The translations under genes and the position numbers were made by a program. A stretch of DNA of 40,921 nucleotides from a virus: positions 1 to 40,921 of IMG/VR virus record IMGVR_UViG_3300033553_000829; one strand, given 5' to 3'. The stretch's first letter is position 1. Each line of letters opens with the position of its first letter. Shown here in pieces: positions 6,943-14,766 of the stretch. Under the pieces are notes generated by a model, which worked only from the letters and a program-made list of their open reading frames with translations, searched no databases and was not told the DNA's origin.

Positions 6943-7359
6943 ATGTTCATAAAACGATTAAATATAGCCCTGTACTCTATATCATTCTTAATTATATTCT
7001 CCCATCTTTGGTTTGGGTTATTTATTAGCTTTTATACTATGATTGATAGTTATGCATGGCTATGGATACGTATTGGTTATGCTCTCCATCTAATAGGAGC
7101 TGGATGGGTATTATATTTCTGGAAAGTAAAAATATGCCCAATATATAATACTTCCAAAGCTCCTATATTTATTGTCACTGCATCTTGGTATAGCTCAATT
7201 CCACTATTTATCGCCTATAACCAAGAAATAATCTCATATAAGTACCTATGCTTTAATCCAATCAGTCCTATGGTTCTAATCATGATAACTGCATCTATAT
7301 TTTTTATTTGGTTTTGGGATGAAATCAAAAATACGTTTGGTAACTCATGGTGTGAATAA
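6943..7359 (+). CDS. multi-pass membrane protein
   Basis: A 138-residue protein with about four hydrophobic segments (near residues 10-30, 42-60, 75-92 and 105-125) rich in Trp, Tyr and Phe. No family recognised. The ATG begins immediately after the stop of the preceding secreted protein. This lipoprotein/secreted/membrane trio is AT-richer than the operon further right, which suggests separate acquisition. A superinfection-exclusion role is a guess from position. Confidence 0.65.
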   Translation: MFIKRLNIALYSISFLIIFSHLWFGLFISFYTMIDSYAWLWIRIGYALHLIGAGWVLYFWKVKICPIYNTSKAPIFIVTASWYSSIPLFIAYNQEIISYKYLCFNPISPMVLIMITASIFFIWFWDEIKNTFGNSWCE

Positions 7360-7378
7360 AAAGTATCCTTAATACTTT
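7360..7378. terminator. hairpin after membrane gene
   Basis: AAAGTAT-CCTTA-ATACTTT gives a perfect 7-bp stem with a 5-base loop directly after the stop codon. It is AT-rich and lacks a long U-tract, so it is either a weak terminator or an operator for the gene at 7436. Confidence 0.35.
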
Positions 7379-7435
7379 CTCATACCGCCATAAGGCATAA
7401 TTACAACATTGTTACAATCTTGGAGCTACCAACCA

Positions 7436-8209
7436 ATGAAATATATTGATGAAATTAATATGTCAGACTATGACTTACTTACAAGTAAAGAACAGTGTGA
7501 GGCATTTGAAAAAGCTATGAAGATGGTGGATAAAAATATCCAACTTCATGAGCCTATTATTAAAGCCGTATTATATTTTGATACAGAAAAGTCATCATAC
7601 TCTGAAAGTGATAGTTTTGTTGATTCGGTACGAAACTTCATTGAAAAACATCCTATATCATTTCCATCTAAAAAACCGGATCAATCTATCACCCAAAAAT
7701 ACTTCCTATCCGATAATGGTTTTGTAAATACGAAAGCGGAAGCATCCACTATTCGTGATCCTGAATCAGTAGAGATGATCGAGGAGTGGTTACATGATAA
7801 ATCTATTGCTTCAGATAAGAAATTTGGGCTTAGTTCTTACTCTCTTAAACATCGTGCAGAATCTGATCTTGGCAAATACCTCACAAACGGAGCTTTCATA
7901 CAGGCGTGTATCAATGTGGGATATAAACTAGATCGCATCGAGGGTGGTACGAATGCCTATTTGTATGCAGATTTTGGAGATATGAACATCATTAAAATTG
8001 CTTGTAAGAATTTAGGAATTACCTATGGTGAGCTTGGAGAACTAATAGGATATGGTCTTGACTCTGTCAGAAAATCTGCATCTACAGGAAAAATAAGTGA
8101 ATCTATGCAGAAAGCTATTGAGTTATATCTTCGTAATGTTGAGCTTGAGCAGAAACTATCTAAAAGTGAATCATTTAAGAATATCCTCAAAGAATGGGTA
8201 AAAGATTGA
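7436..8209 (+). CDS. unknown protein with C-terminal HTH-like segment
   Basis: A 257-residue protein from the ATG at 7436; the frame extends upstream to a TTG, but GGAG at 7422 fits the ATG better. The C-terminal 70 residues (NIIKIACKNLGITYGELGELIGYGLDSVRKSASTGKIS) resemble a helix-turn-helix followed by a helical tail, suggesting DNA binding. The N-terminal two thirds are polar and not recognised. It lies between the membrane-protein cluster and the antirepressor, so a regulatory role is plausible but unproven. Confidence 0.6.
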   Translation: MKYIDEINMSDYDLLTSKEQCEAFEKAMKMVDKNIQLHEPIIKAVLYFDTEKSSYSESDSFVDSVRNFIEKHPISFPSKKPDQSITQKYFLSDNGFVNTKAEASTIRDPESVEMIEEWLHDKSIASDKKFGLSSYSLKHRAESDLGKYLTNGAFIQACINVGYKLDRIEGGTNAYLYADFGDMNIIKIACKNLGITYGELGELIGYGLDSVRKSASTGKISESMQKAIELYLRNVELEQKLSKSESFKNILKEWVKD

Positions 8210-8234
8210 TTTTTTACACTACTTATAAAATATA

Positions 8235-8251
8235 AATGTATTATTTACATT
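8235..8251. promoter_or_regulatory. operator-like palindrome 1
   Basis: AATGTA-TTATT-TACATT, 6-bp arms around a 5-base spacer, lying just upstream of the -35 box at 8259. It is part of a direct repeat: the box TTTTTACACTACT (8211-8223) precedes it by the same distance as in copy 2. Confidence 0.65.
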
Positions 8252-8258
8252 AAATTAC

Positions 8259-8287
8259 TTGACATAATATAATTTTTACACTACTAT
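8259..8287 (+). promoter_or_regulatory. promoter of the antirepressor gene
   Basis: A consensus TTGACA (8259-8264), a 17-base spacer, then TACTAT (8282-8287). The predicted start of transcription falls at the second palindrome (8296-8314). A protein binding either palindrome could block the promoter, and one binding both could loop or bridge it. Confidence 0.65.
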
Positions 8288-8295
8288 TCTTCTAT

Positions 8296-8314
8296 AAATG
8301 TATTATTTACATTT
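8296..8314. promoter_or_regulatory. operator-like palindrome 2
   Basis: AAATGTA-TTATT-TACATTT, 7-bp arms with the same spacer as palindrome 1. It lies at the predicted transcription start of the antirepressor gene and repeats 62 bases after copy 1, together with the TTTTTACACTACT box (8273-8285). Confidence 0.65.
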
Positions 8315-8329
8315 AAAAGAAGATTTTTG

Positions 8330-9115
8330 ATGAATAACATTACCCCCTTCAACTACGGTGATAATCTAATTAGAGTTGTTAATGACAATACCACAGGAGA
8401 GCCTCTATGGATTGTCAAAGACGTATGTAAGGTTCTTCAAATTAATAATCATCGCGATGCATTGAACCGTCTTGATGAAGATGAAAAGGGGGTAGTTTCA
8501 ACCGACACCCTTGGTGGAATCCAAAATATGAATGTTATAAATGAATCTGGGTTATATTCCTTGATTTTATCAAGTCGTAAACCAGAGGCAAAACCTTTTA
8601 AGCGTTGGGTAACACATGAAGTCCTCCCTAGTATCCGTAAAACTGGAACATACGCCATAAATCAAAATACCGGCATTGATCTTACTCCACTCTATACGAT
8701 TATGGAAACACAAACTCGGATCATGGAGACGATGCAGATGCAAAGTGCCATCACTCTGAGCTTGATCGACTCGATTAGCAAAACTCAAGACGATATCATA
8801 TTCGGTACGCGCCATATTTTTGGAAAAGTGACGACCATCTTGGAAGAAGTCGCTCCTAGATTTAGATATGACGGTCTACCTATGATGCAAAACAATCCTC
8901 GCATTAGCTCAGAACAGCGCGGTATCCTCTACAGTGCTACCACTACACGGGCCGCATATCTAGCAGAAGCGTTCTCTATCAAAACCGACGTTATCGCCAG
9001 TGCGATCTTCGCAGGATTAAAATCACGTTTCAGATACACCCACTACACCGATATCCAAGAACATGAGTTTGATGAAGCCATCGAGTTCGTCAACACTTTT
9101 GAAATTACAAGATAA
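8330..9115 (+). CDS. phage antirepressor (BRO-N domain)
   Basis: A 261-residue protein. Residues 1-115 form a BRO-N domain: LWIVKDVCKVLQI, RLDEDEKGV, VINESGLYSLILSSRKPEAKPFKRWVTHEVLPSIRKTG, all hallmark segments. The C-terminal part (about 170-261) is helical and probably confers partner specificity. Antirepressors of this class inactivate CI-type repressors. The ATG at 8330 is preferred over a TTG one codon earlier. The gene sits behind a promoter framed by two palindromic operators, so it is probably kept silent in the lysogen. Confidence 0.88.
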   Translation: MNNITPFNYGDNLIRVVNDNTTGEPLWIVKDVCKVLQINNHRDALNRLDEDEKGVVSTDTLGGIQNMNVINESGLYSLILSSRKPEAKPFKRWVTHEVLPSIRKTGTYAINQNTGIDLTPLYTIMETQTRIMETMQMQSAITLSLIDSISKTQDDIIFGTRHIFGKVTTILEEVAPRFRYDGLPMMQNNPRISSEQRGILYSATTTRAAYLAEAFSIKTDVIASAIFAGLKSRFRYTHYTDIQEHEFDEAIEFVNTFEITR

Positions 9116-9125
9116 GGAGTACATC

Positions 9126-9326
9126 ATGGCATCTCACACAGAAACCATAAAAACAGCAGTCACAAAATTGGAGTTCTTGGCAGGAGTCATTGCCAGCTCT
9201 GAAGAAGGTTCGATCCGTCTCGATGGATTGTATTACACATTCGCAGGGGTGATCGAAGAGATCCGCTCAGCACTGGACGGTGTAGAAGACCGCCCAGCAT
9301 ATGCAGCTATCAACAAAATAGCCTAA
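9126..9326 (+). CDS. small acidic protein, unknown
   Basis: A 66-residue protein (MASHTETIKTAVTKLEFLAG ... AINKIA). It is helical and acidic, with no recognised family. The ATG has a strong AAGGAG 7 bases upstream. It begins 10 bases after the antirepressor stop, so it probably belongs to the same transcript. Confidence 0.7.
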   Translation: MASHTETIKTAVTKLEFLAGVIASSEEGSIRLDGLYYTFAGVIEEIRSALDGVEDRPAYAAINKIA

Positions 9327-9336
9327 AGGAGCAGAA

Positions 9337-9648
9337 ATGTTAAACGTAGTCCCTAACGCTATCGGGGTTTCGCCAAACACCGATAAACAACAGTATCACA
9401 GCCGCAGTCAAAGCGATATCATACCAGCTATATTCCATACGATCCTCATTCCGCTAGGGTTATCACTCGGATCACCCACAGCCGGTTTAGTCTATTTCAT
9501 CTTAACGATAGTTGCGTATTCTACCAAATTCCGCGCCAAAAGTTATTATGTTTTTCAAATCGTGAAAATAGTAGGAGCATTCTTCGCAGTTGCCTCCGAA
9601 TGGGTTGGACTGCTTTACGCACTGGGGCGTATCGGGCACGCCCTATGA
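9337..9648 (+). CDS. small membrane protein
   Basis: A 103-residue protein with a polar N-terminus (about 1-28) and two or three hydrophobic segments (IIPAIFHTILIPLGLSLG, AGLVYFILTIVAYS, IVKIVGAFFAVASEWVGLLYAL). It follows AAAGGAG and overlaps the next start as ATGA. No family recognised. It is the first of a chain of tightly overlapping small genes leading to parA. Confidence 0.68.
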   Translation: MLNVVPNAIGVSPNTDKQQYHSRSQSDIIPAIFHTILIPLGLSLGSPTAGLVYFILTIVAYSTKFRAKSYYVFQIVKIVGAFFAVASEWVGLLYALGRIGHAL

Positions 9649-9881
9649 GAGTATCCCCTCAAACACAGATCGAGTTCGAGGAGCTATACAAAACCCTCAT
9701 TATGATCTATAGCGAGTACACGCTAAGTATGAAAATAGCGGATCAACTCGAAAAAACCACCATGGCGATCTATATGTATTTCCGTCAGCAGTTTATCGGC
9801 GGCAGCGAAGAGTACAAACGATCCATCATCACCGCGATGAAAACATTATCACCAAAAGCAGAAGCAGGAGAAGCAGCATGA
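9645..9881 (+). CDS. small helical protein, unknown
   Basis: A 78-residue protein, largely helical (QIEFEELYKTLIMIYSEYTL ... YKRSIITAMKTLSPKAEAG). The start is chosen at the ATG overlapping the previous stop as ATGA; longer forms would overlap the membrane protein heavily. It overlaps the next gene by 4 bases in the same way. Confidence 0.65.
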   Translation: MRVSPQTQIEFEELYKTLIMIYSEYTLSMKIADQLEKTTMAIYMYFRQQFIGGSEEYKRSIITAMKTLSPKAEAGEAA

Positions 9882-10039
9882 AAAAGCAACCCGACTTAAA
9901 TGAGTTAGCAAAATACGCAAAACGTCACGGCTATACCGTAGAGATCAAACACGATCACATCGTCGCCGCAAACAACAACGGAATAATCAGAACCGGATCG
10001 ATGGAGACATTGAAAAAAGTGGCAGGGGGTACGAAGTGA
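9878..10039 (+). CDS. very small protein, unknown
   Basis: A 53-residue frame (MKKQPDLNELAKYAKRHGYT ... LKKVAGGTK), basic with a helical start. It fits exactly between its neighbours, with ATGA overlap upstream and GTGA overlap downstream, which is the best evidence that it is real. No family recognised. Confidence 0.65.
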   Translation: MKKQPDLNELAKYAKRHGYTVEIKHDHIVAANNNGIIRTGSMETLKKVAGGTK

Positions 10040-10305
10040 TCCCTATATCTCGTAAAAAAATCGTATGCCATCTATCTACTCTAACACCTGAGCTTTCCGA
10101 TGCTATCGATGAGATCGTAAATCGCTCTTTCACCGATGGAGAGGCAGATATTGACTCGTTCAAAAGACAATGTAGGGCTTTTCAAATGCTGTTCAATGAT
10201 CGACTCCCACAAATCGGGATCAAACATGGTGCAGTGTTGCAAATGGTTTCAAAAGCATTAGGATACGGAAGCTGGAATCACCTGAGCGCGGAGGAAAAAA
10301 AATAA
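10036..10305 (+). CDS. small protein with LGYGSWNHL motif
   Basis: An 89-residue protein starting with GTG that overlaps the previous stop, behind AGGGGG. The C-terminus SKALGYGSWNHLSAEE resembles a short motif (ALGYxSWN) I associate with small mobile-element proteins sometimes labelled glyoxalase-related; no function is claimed. It ends in GAG GAA AAA AAA TAA, an A-run that forms a possible slippery heptamer at the junction with parA. Confidence 0.65.
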   Translation: MIPISRKKIVCHLSTLTPELSDAIDEIVNRSFTDGEADIDSFKRQCRAFQMLFNDRLPQIGIKHGAVLQMVSKALGYGSWNHLSAEEKK

Positions 10306-10940
10306 AAAAAGTAATCTCCCTAGCCAATTCCAAAGGCGGAGTGTCAAAATCCACGATGGCATGGAACCTCGCTATCACATTGCAAATGCTTGGTTTTCGC
10401 GTTGTTCTCATCGACATCGATATACAGCAGCTCACGATCACTAAAACAGCACAGGCACGTACAGCGTCAGGTTATGATCCGTTCACTGTCATCACCGCTT
10501 CATCCATCGATGAAATGGTACAGATCACACAGAGCGATGATTACGACATCGCTCTTATCGATGTCGGAGGATATGACTACGATCTTGGACGTGTAGCCAT
10601 GTCTCTATCGGATCGTATCGTCGTCCCGATCTCTGAAGATCCTACGGAGCTTTTTGGGTTCATATCGTTTTTGGGATCTCTAAAAACGATCTCCGAGCAC
10701 ACCGCGCTCCCCCCGATCATGATCGCCATCACCCGCGCCCATGCGCGAGCCAAAGCGTTTAGTGGTGTTAAATCTGCTGCCGCACTATGGCCATCAGCTA
10801 CCATCGCCGAAACGATCACCCGCCGCCGTGCGGTGTACTCCGCATCGATGGGTCATGGGTTCGGAGTCACTGAACTCGCGGCCAAGTTCCCCGAAGCGGC
10901 AGATGAGACGTACCGACTTGCACGGGAGGTGGTAGCGTGA
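10302..10940 (+). CDS. parA: ParA-family ATPase with an apparent ATA start
   Basis: A 212-residue P-loop ATPase that would segregate DNA together with ParB. Seen: deviant Walker A KGGVSKST, the LIDIDIQ box and Walker B ALIDVGG. The first ATG/GTG in frame (GTG 10341) would remove half of the Walker A motif, so translation must begin earlier. The only good position is ATA at 10302. It gives the family-typical start MKKVISLANSKGG, lies 7 bases after GGAGG and overlaps the previous TAA. Alternatively, -1 slippage on A AAA AAA fuses it to the upstream gene. A single G-to-A change from an ancestral ATGA junction would explain this. It overlaps the next start as GTGA. Confidence 0.85.
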   Translation: MKKVISLANSKGGVSKSTMAWNLAITLQMLGFRVVLIDIDIQQLTITKTAQARTASGYDPFTVITASSIDEMVQITQSDDYDIALIDVGGYDYDLGRVAMSLSDRIVVPISEDPTELFGFISFLGSLKTISEHTALPPIMIAITRAHARAKAFSGVKSAAALWPSATIAETITRRRAVYSASMGHGFGVTELAAKFPEAADETYRLAREVVA

Positions 10941-11092
10941 ACCTCAGAGAAATAAACCGAATAATAGCTTCCCTCATCGCCGAGGGCAAGAGCGAAAATG
11001 ACAAATTGATAGCGTTCTACCGACGTAAGCGCGAAGAACTTCTACAGAAGATAAAAGCTGATGTAGCTAAAAAATTGGAGGGATTATCATGA
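10937..11092 (+). CDS. very small basic protein, unknown
   Basis: A 51-residue frame with a GTG start overlapping the parA stop (GTGA) and an end overlapping the next start (ATGA). Highly charged and helical (IAEGKSENDKLIAFYRRKRE ELLQKIK). Its place between parA and the DUF2786 gene and the coupled overlaps support it. No function recognised. Confidence 0.6.
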   Translation: MNLREINRIIASLIAEGKSENDKLIAFYRRKREELLQKIKADVAKKLEGLS

Positions 11093-11805
11093 GCGACCCT
11101 AAAATCATCGAAAAAATCAAAAAGCTACTAGCACTCAGCCTGAGCGATAATCCCCATGAGGCAAAACTGGCAGCACAAAGAGCTGTAGACCTCATGGCAT
11201 CCTATGGCATCGCAGAAACAGATCTTGATAATAACCCGTTTGTCAGTGAGACATTCAAATCACGGCACTATTACAAACTCCCGATATGGGTATCGACTCT
11301 TTGGGGGCAGTTAGGATGGGCGAGTGGATGTTTTGTTGTATATCAGCACGGAGCCAAATGTTGGGGCAAAAAAGCATCTGTAACCGTAGCCGGTAAAAAA
11401 GCGGACGTAGAGATCATGCACTACATGGGTGAATATTTCGAGGATGAAATCTACAAAAAAAGCGAGGAGTTCAAAAAGCAGCACAAGCGGCTAAAACCCT
11501 CCGTGTACAACAAATATAAGCAAGGCCTAGCGATAGGAATATCCCATCTGATTAAAATGAGTCAGGATGATTTTTTTAAATATCACTCAGAGACAGTAGG
11601 CAAAGGCCTCATCCCAATCGATGTTAAATATCAAGAAGCGCAAGAGTATTTTGAAGAGTTCAATAAAGTGGACCGAACAGTCAAAAGAGATACTGAAGAC
11701 CCTGCCGTACTAAAAGGGATGCGAGACGCAAGTGAGATCAGCATTAGCAAAGGCGTTGCAGGTACGATAAATACTCTCGCGCTAGAGCATAAGGTGCAAC
11801 TATGA
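11089..11805 (+). CDS. DUF2786-domain protein
   Basis: A 238-residue protein. The first 50 residues match the DUF2786 signature (KIIEKIKKLLALSLSDNPHE AKLAAQRAVDLMASYGI). The rest fits the partner region usually found behind it, including KKASVTVAGKKADVEIMHYM and the basic FKKQHKRLKPSVYNKYKQGLA. The biochemical role of this family is not known to me; it is frequent in phages and plasmids. It lies inside the parA-parB operon with 4-base overlaps on both sides. Confidence 0.75.
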   Translation: MSDPKIIEKIKKLLALSLSDNPHEAKLAAQRAVDLMASYGIAETDLDNNPFVSETFKSRHYYKLPIWVSTLWGQLGWASGCFVVYQHGAKCWGKKASVTVAGKKADVEIMHYMGEYFEDEIYKKSEEFKKQHKRLKPSVYNKYKQGLAIGISHLIKMSQDDFFKYHSETVGKGLIPIDVKYQEAQEYFEEFNKVDRTVKRDTEDPAVLKGMRDASEISISKGVAGTINTLALEHKVQL

Positions 11806-12632
11806 AAAAACAACCCATAAACGCAGCCCTCTTAGCCTCTATAGCAGCAGGCGCAGCACTAAAAACCCAAGACGTTTCACACAGCGCACAAGCACCCTCA
11901 GAGATCTCCTGCGCCCTCATCGATCCCAACCCATACCAACCTCGCCTCGACTACGATCCGGCAGAGGTGCGTGCTCTATCAGACTCTATCGAAGAGTATG
12001 GATTGCTCCAGTCCATCGTCGTACGTCGTGACGGTGATCGTTATACCCTCGTCGCAGGACATACCCGCCTCGAAGCGTTTAAACTCTTAGGACGCACCAC
12101 GATCCCTGCTAACACTATCGACGTATCCGATATCGAAATGGCATCCTTGGCACTGATCGAGAACGTGCAGCGCTCCGATCTTCACCCGCTGGAGATTCAG
12201 ATCGCAATATCCCGTGAACCGTTCACATCGATGAAAGACGAAGATATCGCGCAGATCCTCGGATATTCCAATGTCACCAAGGTACGAAACATCCGATCCA
12301 TCAGCCGACTCTCCGAAGAAGTACGTGAGCACATGACCGCTAACCGACCGAAGATCGGAGTGGATCTCCTCGTCGAAATCCAAAAGTTTGATACATCGGA
12401 TCAGTTCCACTATTATGAGCTAATTATATGCGGGCAAGCTACCCGTCAAGAACTTCGCAACTGGCTATCATTAAAAGAGCTAAAAAAGCGGCAAGAAACC
12501 CGAAAACCGCATTTTCCCTTAACGCGAGTCGGCTCAGTCTATAAAATAGATTCGACTGTCATTTCTAATAAAGACATCAAGGCTTTTGAGAATGATCTGC
12601 ATACTATTATAAAAAAATACAGAAAAGGATAA
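11802..12632 (+). CDS. parB: ParB-family partition protein
   Basis: A 276-residue protein that would bind centromere-like parS sites and work with ParA. Seen: the N-terminal ParB/Srx domain with NPYQPRLDYD, LSDSIEEYGLLQSIVVRR, LVAGHTRLEAFKLLG (the CTP-binding box) and LIENVQRSDLHPLE. A central HTH follows (DEDIAQILGYSNVTKVRNIR SISRL). The ATG overlaps the upstream stop as ATGA. No parS-like site was recognised nearby. Partition genes in an integrated prophage suggest that the element can also be kept as a plasmid, or recently derives from one that was. Confidence 0.9.
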   Translation: MKKQPINAALLASIAAGAALKTQDVSHSAQAPSEISCALIDPNPYQPRLDYDPAEVRALSDSIEEYGLLQSIVVRRDGDRYTLVAGHTRLEAFKLLGRTTIPANTIDVSDIEMASLALIENVQRSDLHPLEIQIAISREPFTSMKDEDIAQILGYSNVTKVRNIRSISRLSEEVREHMTANRPKIGVDLLVEIQKFDTSDQFHYYELIICGQATRQELRNWLSLKELKKRQETRKPHFPLTRVGSVYKIDSTVISNKDIKAFENDLHTIIKKYRKG

Positions 12633-12635
12633 CCC

Positions 12636-12905
12636 ATGCAAAATACAACTACCACGATGCTCTACCTAATAGAGCCACAACACTTTGAAAGTGTAAAAAC
12701 AGAACATGCGAAATTCAAACACGGATTTTTAACCTCAGAGCTAGTGGAAAATATTACGCCAATTCAAGTCATAAGTGCAGCATCTTCCATGGACGGCAAT
12801 GTAGTAAAGAACAAATTTACGGGTGCATGGGCTTATCTCCCTGAGCCACTAAAACAACTTTTTGAACGGCACACAAAATCCTCCGGCGGATCGGAGACAA
12901 AATGA
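12636..12905 (+). CDS. small protein, unknown
   Basis: An 89-residue protein (MQNTTTTMLYLIEPQHF ...), last full gene of the plus-strand operon, behind AAAAGGA. No family recognised. Its C-terminus (TKSSGGSET) is encoded by a degenerate copy of palindrome A, so the tail may be a late addition. Confidence 0.6.
   Translation: MQNTTTTMLYLIEPQHFESVKTEHAKFKHGFLTSELVENITPIQVISAASSMDGNVVKNKFTGAWAYLPEPLKQLFERHTKSSGGSETK
12877..12892. repeat. palindromic repeat A copy 3 (two mismatches)
   Basis: AATCCTCCGGCGGATC, 14 of 16 bases identical to the consensus, at the 3' end of the gene at 12636 and close to the convergent border of the early and late modules. Confidence 0.55.
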
Positions 12906-13018
12906 AAAAAACTACACTTATGCTAGAACCAGTACCGCCACAACATGTCCCCTATCAACTCCCCATTTCCCCGCCCGTATCACCAACACTCACGCTGCTC
13001 TCACTAATATACTTCTGA
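12902..13018 (+). pseudogene. possible truncated gene at module border
   Basis: A 38-residue frame starting at an ATG that overlaps the previous stop (ATGA). Its start (MKKTTLMLEPVPPQH) recalls the start of the preceding gene (MQNTTTTMLYLIEPQH), suggesting a duplicated gene. From 12955 it runs antisense into the portal gene, so it may have been cut off when the two modules were joined. It could also be chance. Confidence 0.25.
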
Positions 13019-14766
13019 GCCTGTGCCGCGTTCTTCATCGATTTGGACTCCAGCTCTTTGATTTTCGATTGCATCTGTTGGAGGGTTAGCATCATCTGCT
13101 GTTGCTGCATCTGTGCGGCACTGTCATCTTTTGGCGCTTTTTGCATCTCTTCGATGATCTTGCGGATCTTATCAGCTCCAGCTGCTTCCACATCCGTCAG
13201 TAGCTCAGGCATATACGCCAGCCCGATTTGCCCCGTAGGATCAAACTCTTTCATCATCTTCATCAGCTCGACCCCTTGGGTATAACGCTCACCCGTAGCA
13301 CCGCGTGTTTGATTCACCATACTCATCGTGATGTCATAGCGACCGATATTGATGAGATTACGACGCACTGGAGCACCGGAGACTCGTTTCACGGCACCGT
13401 ACTGATCACGCTCGATCTCATTGATTGTGACGACGCGATCCACCCCACTAGGCTCTACGATACGGACAATCTGCTCCGCGCTAAAATACTGCTGCACAAA
13501 CTCACTGGCCAGTGTATAAAAATCGAGATCCTGCTTCATCGAGGTTTGTAAAAACCGCTGTAACCCTACCATCCCTACGTTCTGTCTTTGCTCGATAGCA
13601 TACCCGCTCATACGGTTCACTGCTGCACCAAGTATCTCATCATTTAACCCGATGATCTGCTCCGCTTGTTTACGCGCATCGACGATCAGCTGCATGAGAT
13701 GATTGATCTCCGCACTGTGCTTGATCTCTTTGATACGACCCTCTGATATTGCCCCATCCGCGAGCATCACTACCGCGTCGTCTTTGCTGTACTCATCGGC
13801 GAACAGATCACCATCATCGACCGCACTTGCTTCATAGAGAAGCTTCACTGATCCCAGCATATTCGCGATACGCAAATGCATAAAATTGATACGATCCTGT
13901 ATCGGTTTGATATTGCGGAAAATCCCGTAAAACTCTCCGGTACTGTGCATGTGATAGAGACGACGAATGGCAAAGGGGAATCTATCAAATTTGTATGGGG
14001 TATCCCCATGCTTTAGAATCGTCGTATTGCTCCACACATACCAACGAATAGTGGATTTTCCATCTACATACTCACGGCACCATGTGACCGTTACGAGGAT
14101 TCGGTCACGGTTTATATCCTGCCCGTTTGCCATATTGCGATATTGATCGATGCTAAAATCGCCCGTATAGTTTTGATTATTGATGAGTGTATCTACCGCT
14201 GCTTTATCGAAATGCAGATACAGATAATCACGATCCAGCCATCGTGCACGGTGAAAATACCGAGCATCACTGTAGTCAGGGGATTTATAGTACGGATCGA
14301 TAAAGGCCTCATCAAACGGTACATGATACCCACGGATCTCTTTCTCATGCTCTCCGAGAATATCCGCCTCCGGGAGGATATGCACTGAGGCTTCCATGAC
14401 TGATAACCCTGCGATGAGGAGATCTTCATCGCATCGCTCTTTATGGGCGTAGTAATCGGTACTGTCAGGGATAGAGAGTAGCACATCCGTGAGCAAAAGC
14501 GCAGCGGCGATATCAGAGCGTTGTCGCCCTTTGGCTTTTAGCTCCTGCTTCATCGACATTTTATAGCCGAGGATCTTATTGCCTATTTTTTGGTAAATGT
14601 TCTCCCATGTGATCGGCTGGCCACGGGATTGTAATACTGCCATAGTACCGGCATCGAGTTGTTCCCCATCAAAATAGCGCCGTTGCAGTTGCGCTTCCTC
14701 GCGTGACTTCTTGCTCAGATCATAGCTCTCTTTGAGCATCCCGCGCAGTTGTGTGATTGTTTTCAT
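12955..14766 (-). CDS. portal protein (P22-like)
   Basis: A 603-residue portal protein, forming the dodecameric ring through which DNA enters and leaves the capsid. It has the typical order of P22-type portals: helical start, WENIYQKIGNKILGYK, FDEAFIDPYYKSPDYSDARYF, RFPFAIRRLYHMHSTGEFYG, then IKPIQDRINFMHLRIANMLG and LNDEILGAAVNRMSGYAIEQ RQ. A Gln/Met-rich coiled C-terminus follows (about 530-603). The ATG follows AAAGG and overlaps the stop of the giant gene upstream. It is the last gene of the leftward late operon. Confidence 0.85.
   Translation of the reverse strand: MKTITQLRGMLKESYDLSKKSREEAQLQRRYFDGEQLDAGTMAVLQSRGQPITWENIYQKIGNKILGYKMSMKQELKAKGRQRSDIAAALLLTDVLLSIPDSTDYYAHKERCDEDLLIAGLSVMEASVHILPEADILGEHEKEIRGYHVPFDEAFIDPYYKSPDYSDARYFHRARWLDRDYLYLHFDKAAVDTLINNQNYTGDFSIDQYRNMANGQDINRDRILVTVTWCREYVDGKSTIRWYVWSNTTILKHGDTPYKFDRFPFAIRRLYHMHSTGEFYGIFRNIKPIQDRINFMHLRIANMLGSVKLLYEASAVDDGDLFADEYSKDDAVVMLADGAISEGRIKEIKHSAEINHLMQLIVDARKQAEQIIGLNDEILGAAVNRMSGYAIEQRQNVGMVGLQRFLQTSMKQDLDFYTLASEFVQQYFSAEQIVRIVEPSGVDRVVTINEIERDQYGAVKRVSGAPVRRNLINIGRYDITMSMVNQTRGATGERYTQGVELMKMMKEFDPTGQIGLAYMPELLTDVEAAGADKIRKIIEEMQKAPKDDSAAQMQQQQMMLTLQQMQSKIKELESKSMKNAAQAQKYISESSVSVGDTGGEMGS

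Noticed and set aside
10341-10940. ParA starting at GTG 10341
   Set aside because: This would delete the first half of the Walker A motif and the N-terminal strand, so the true start must lie upstream.
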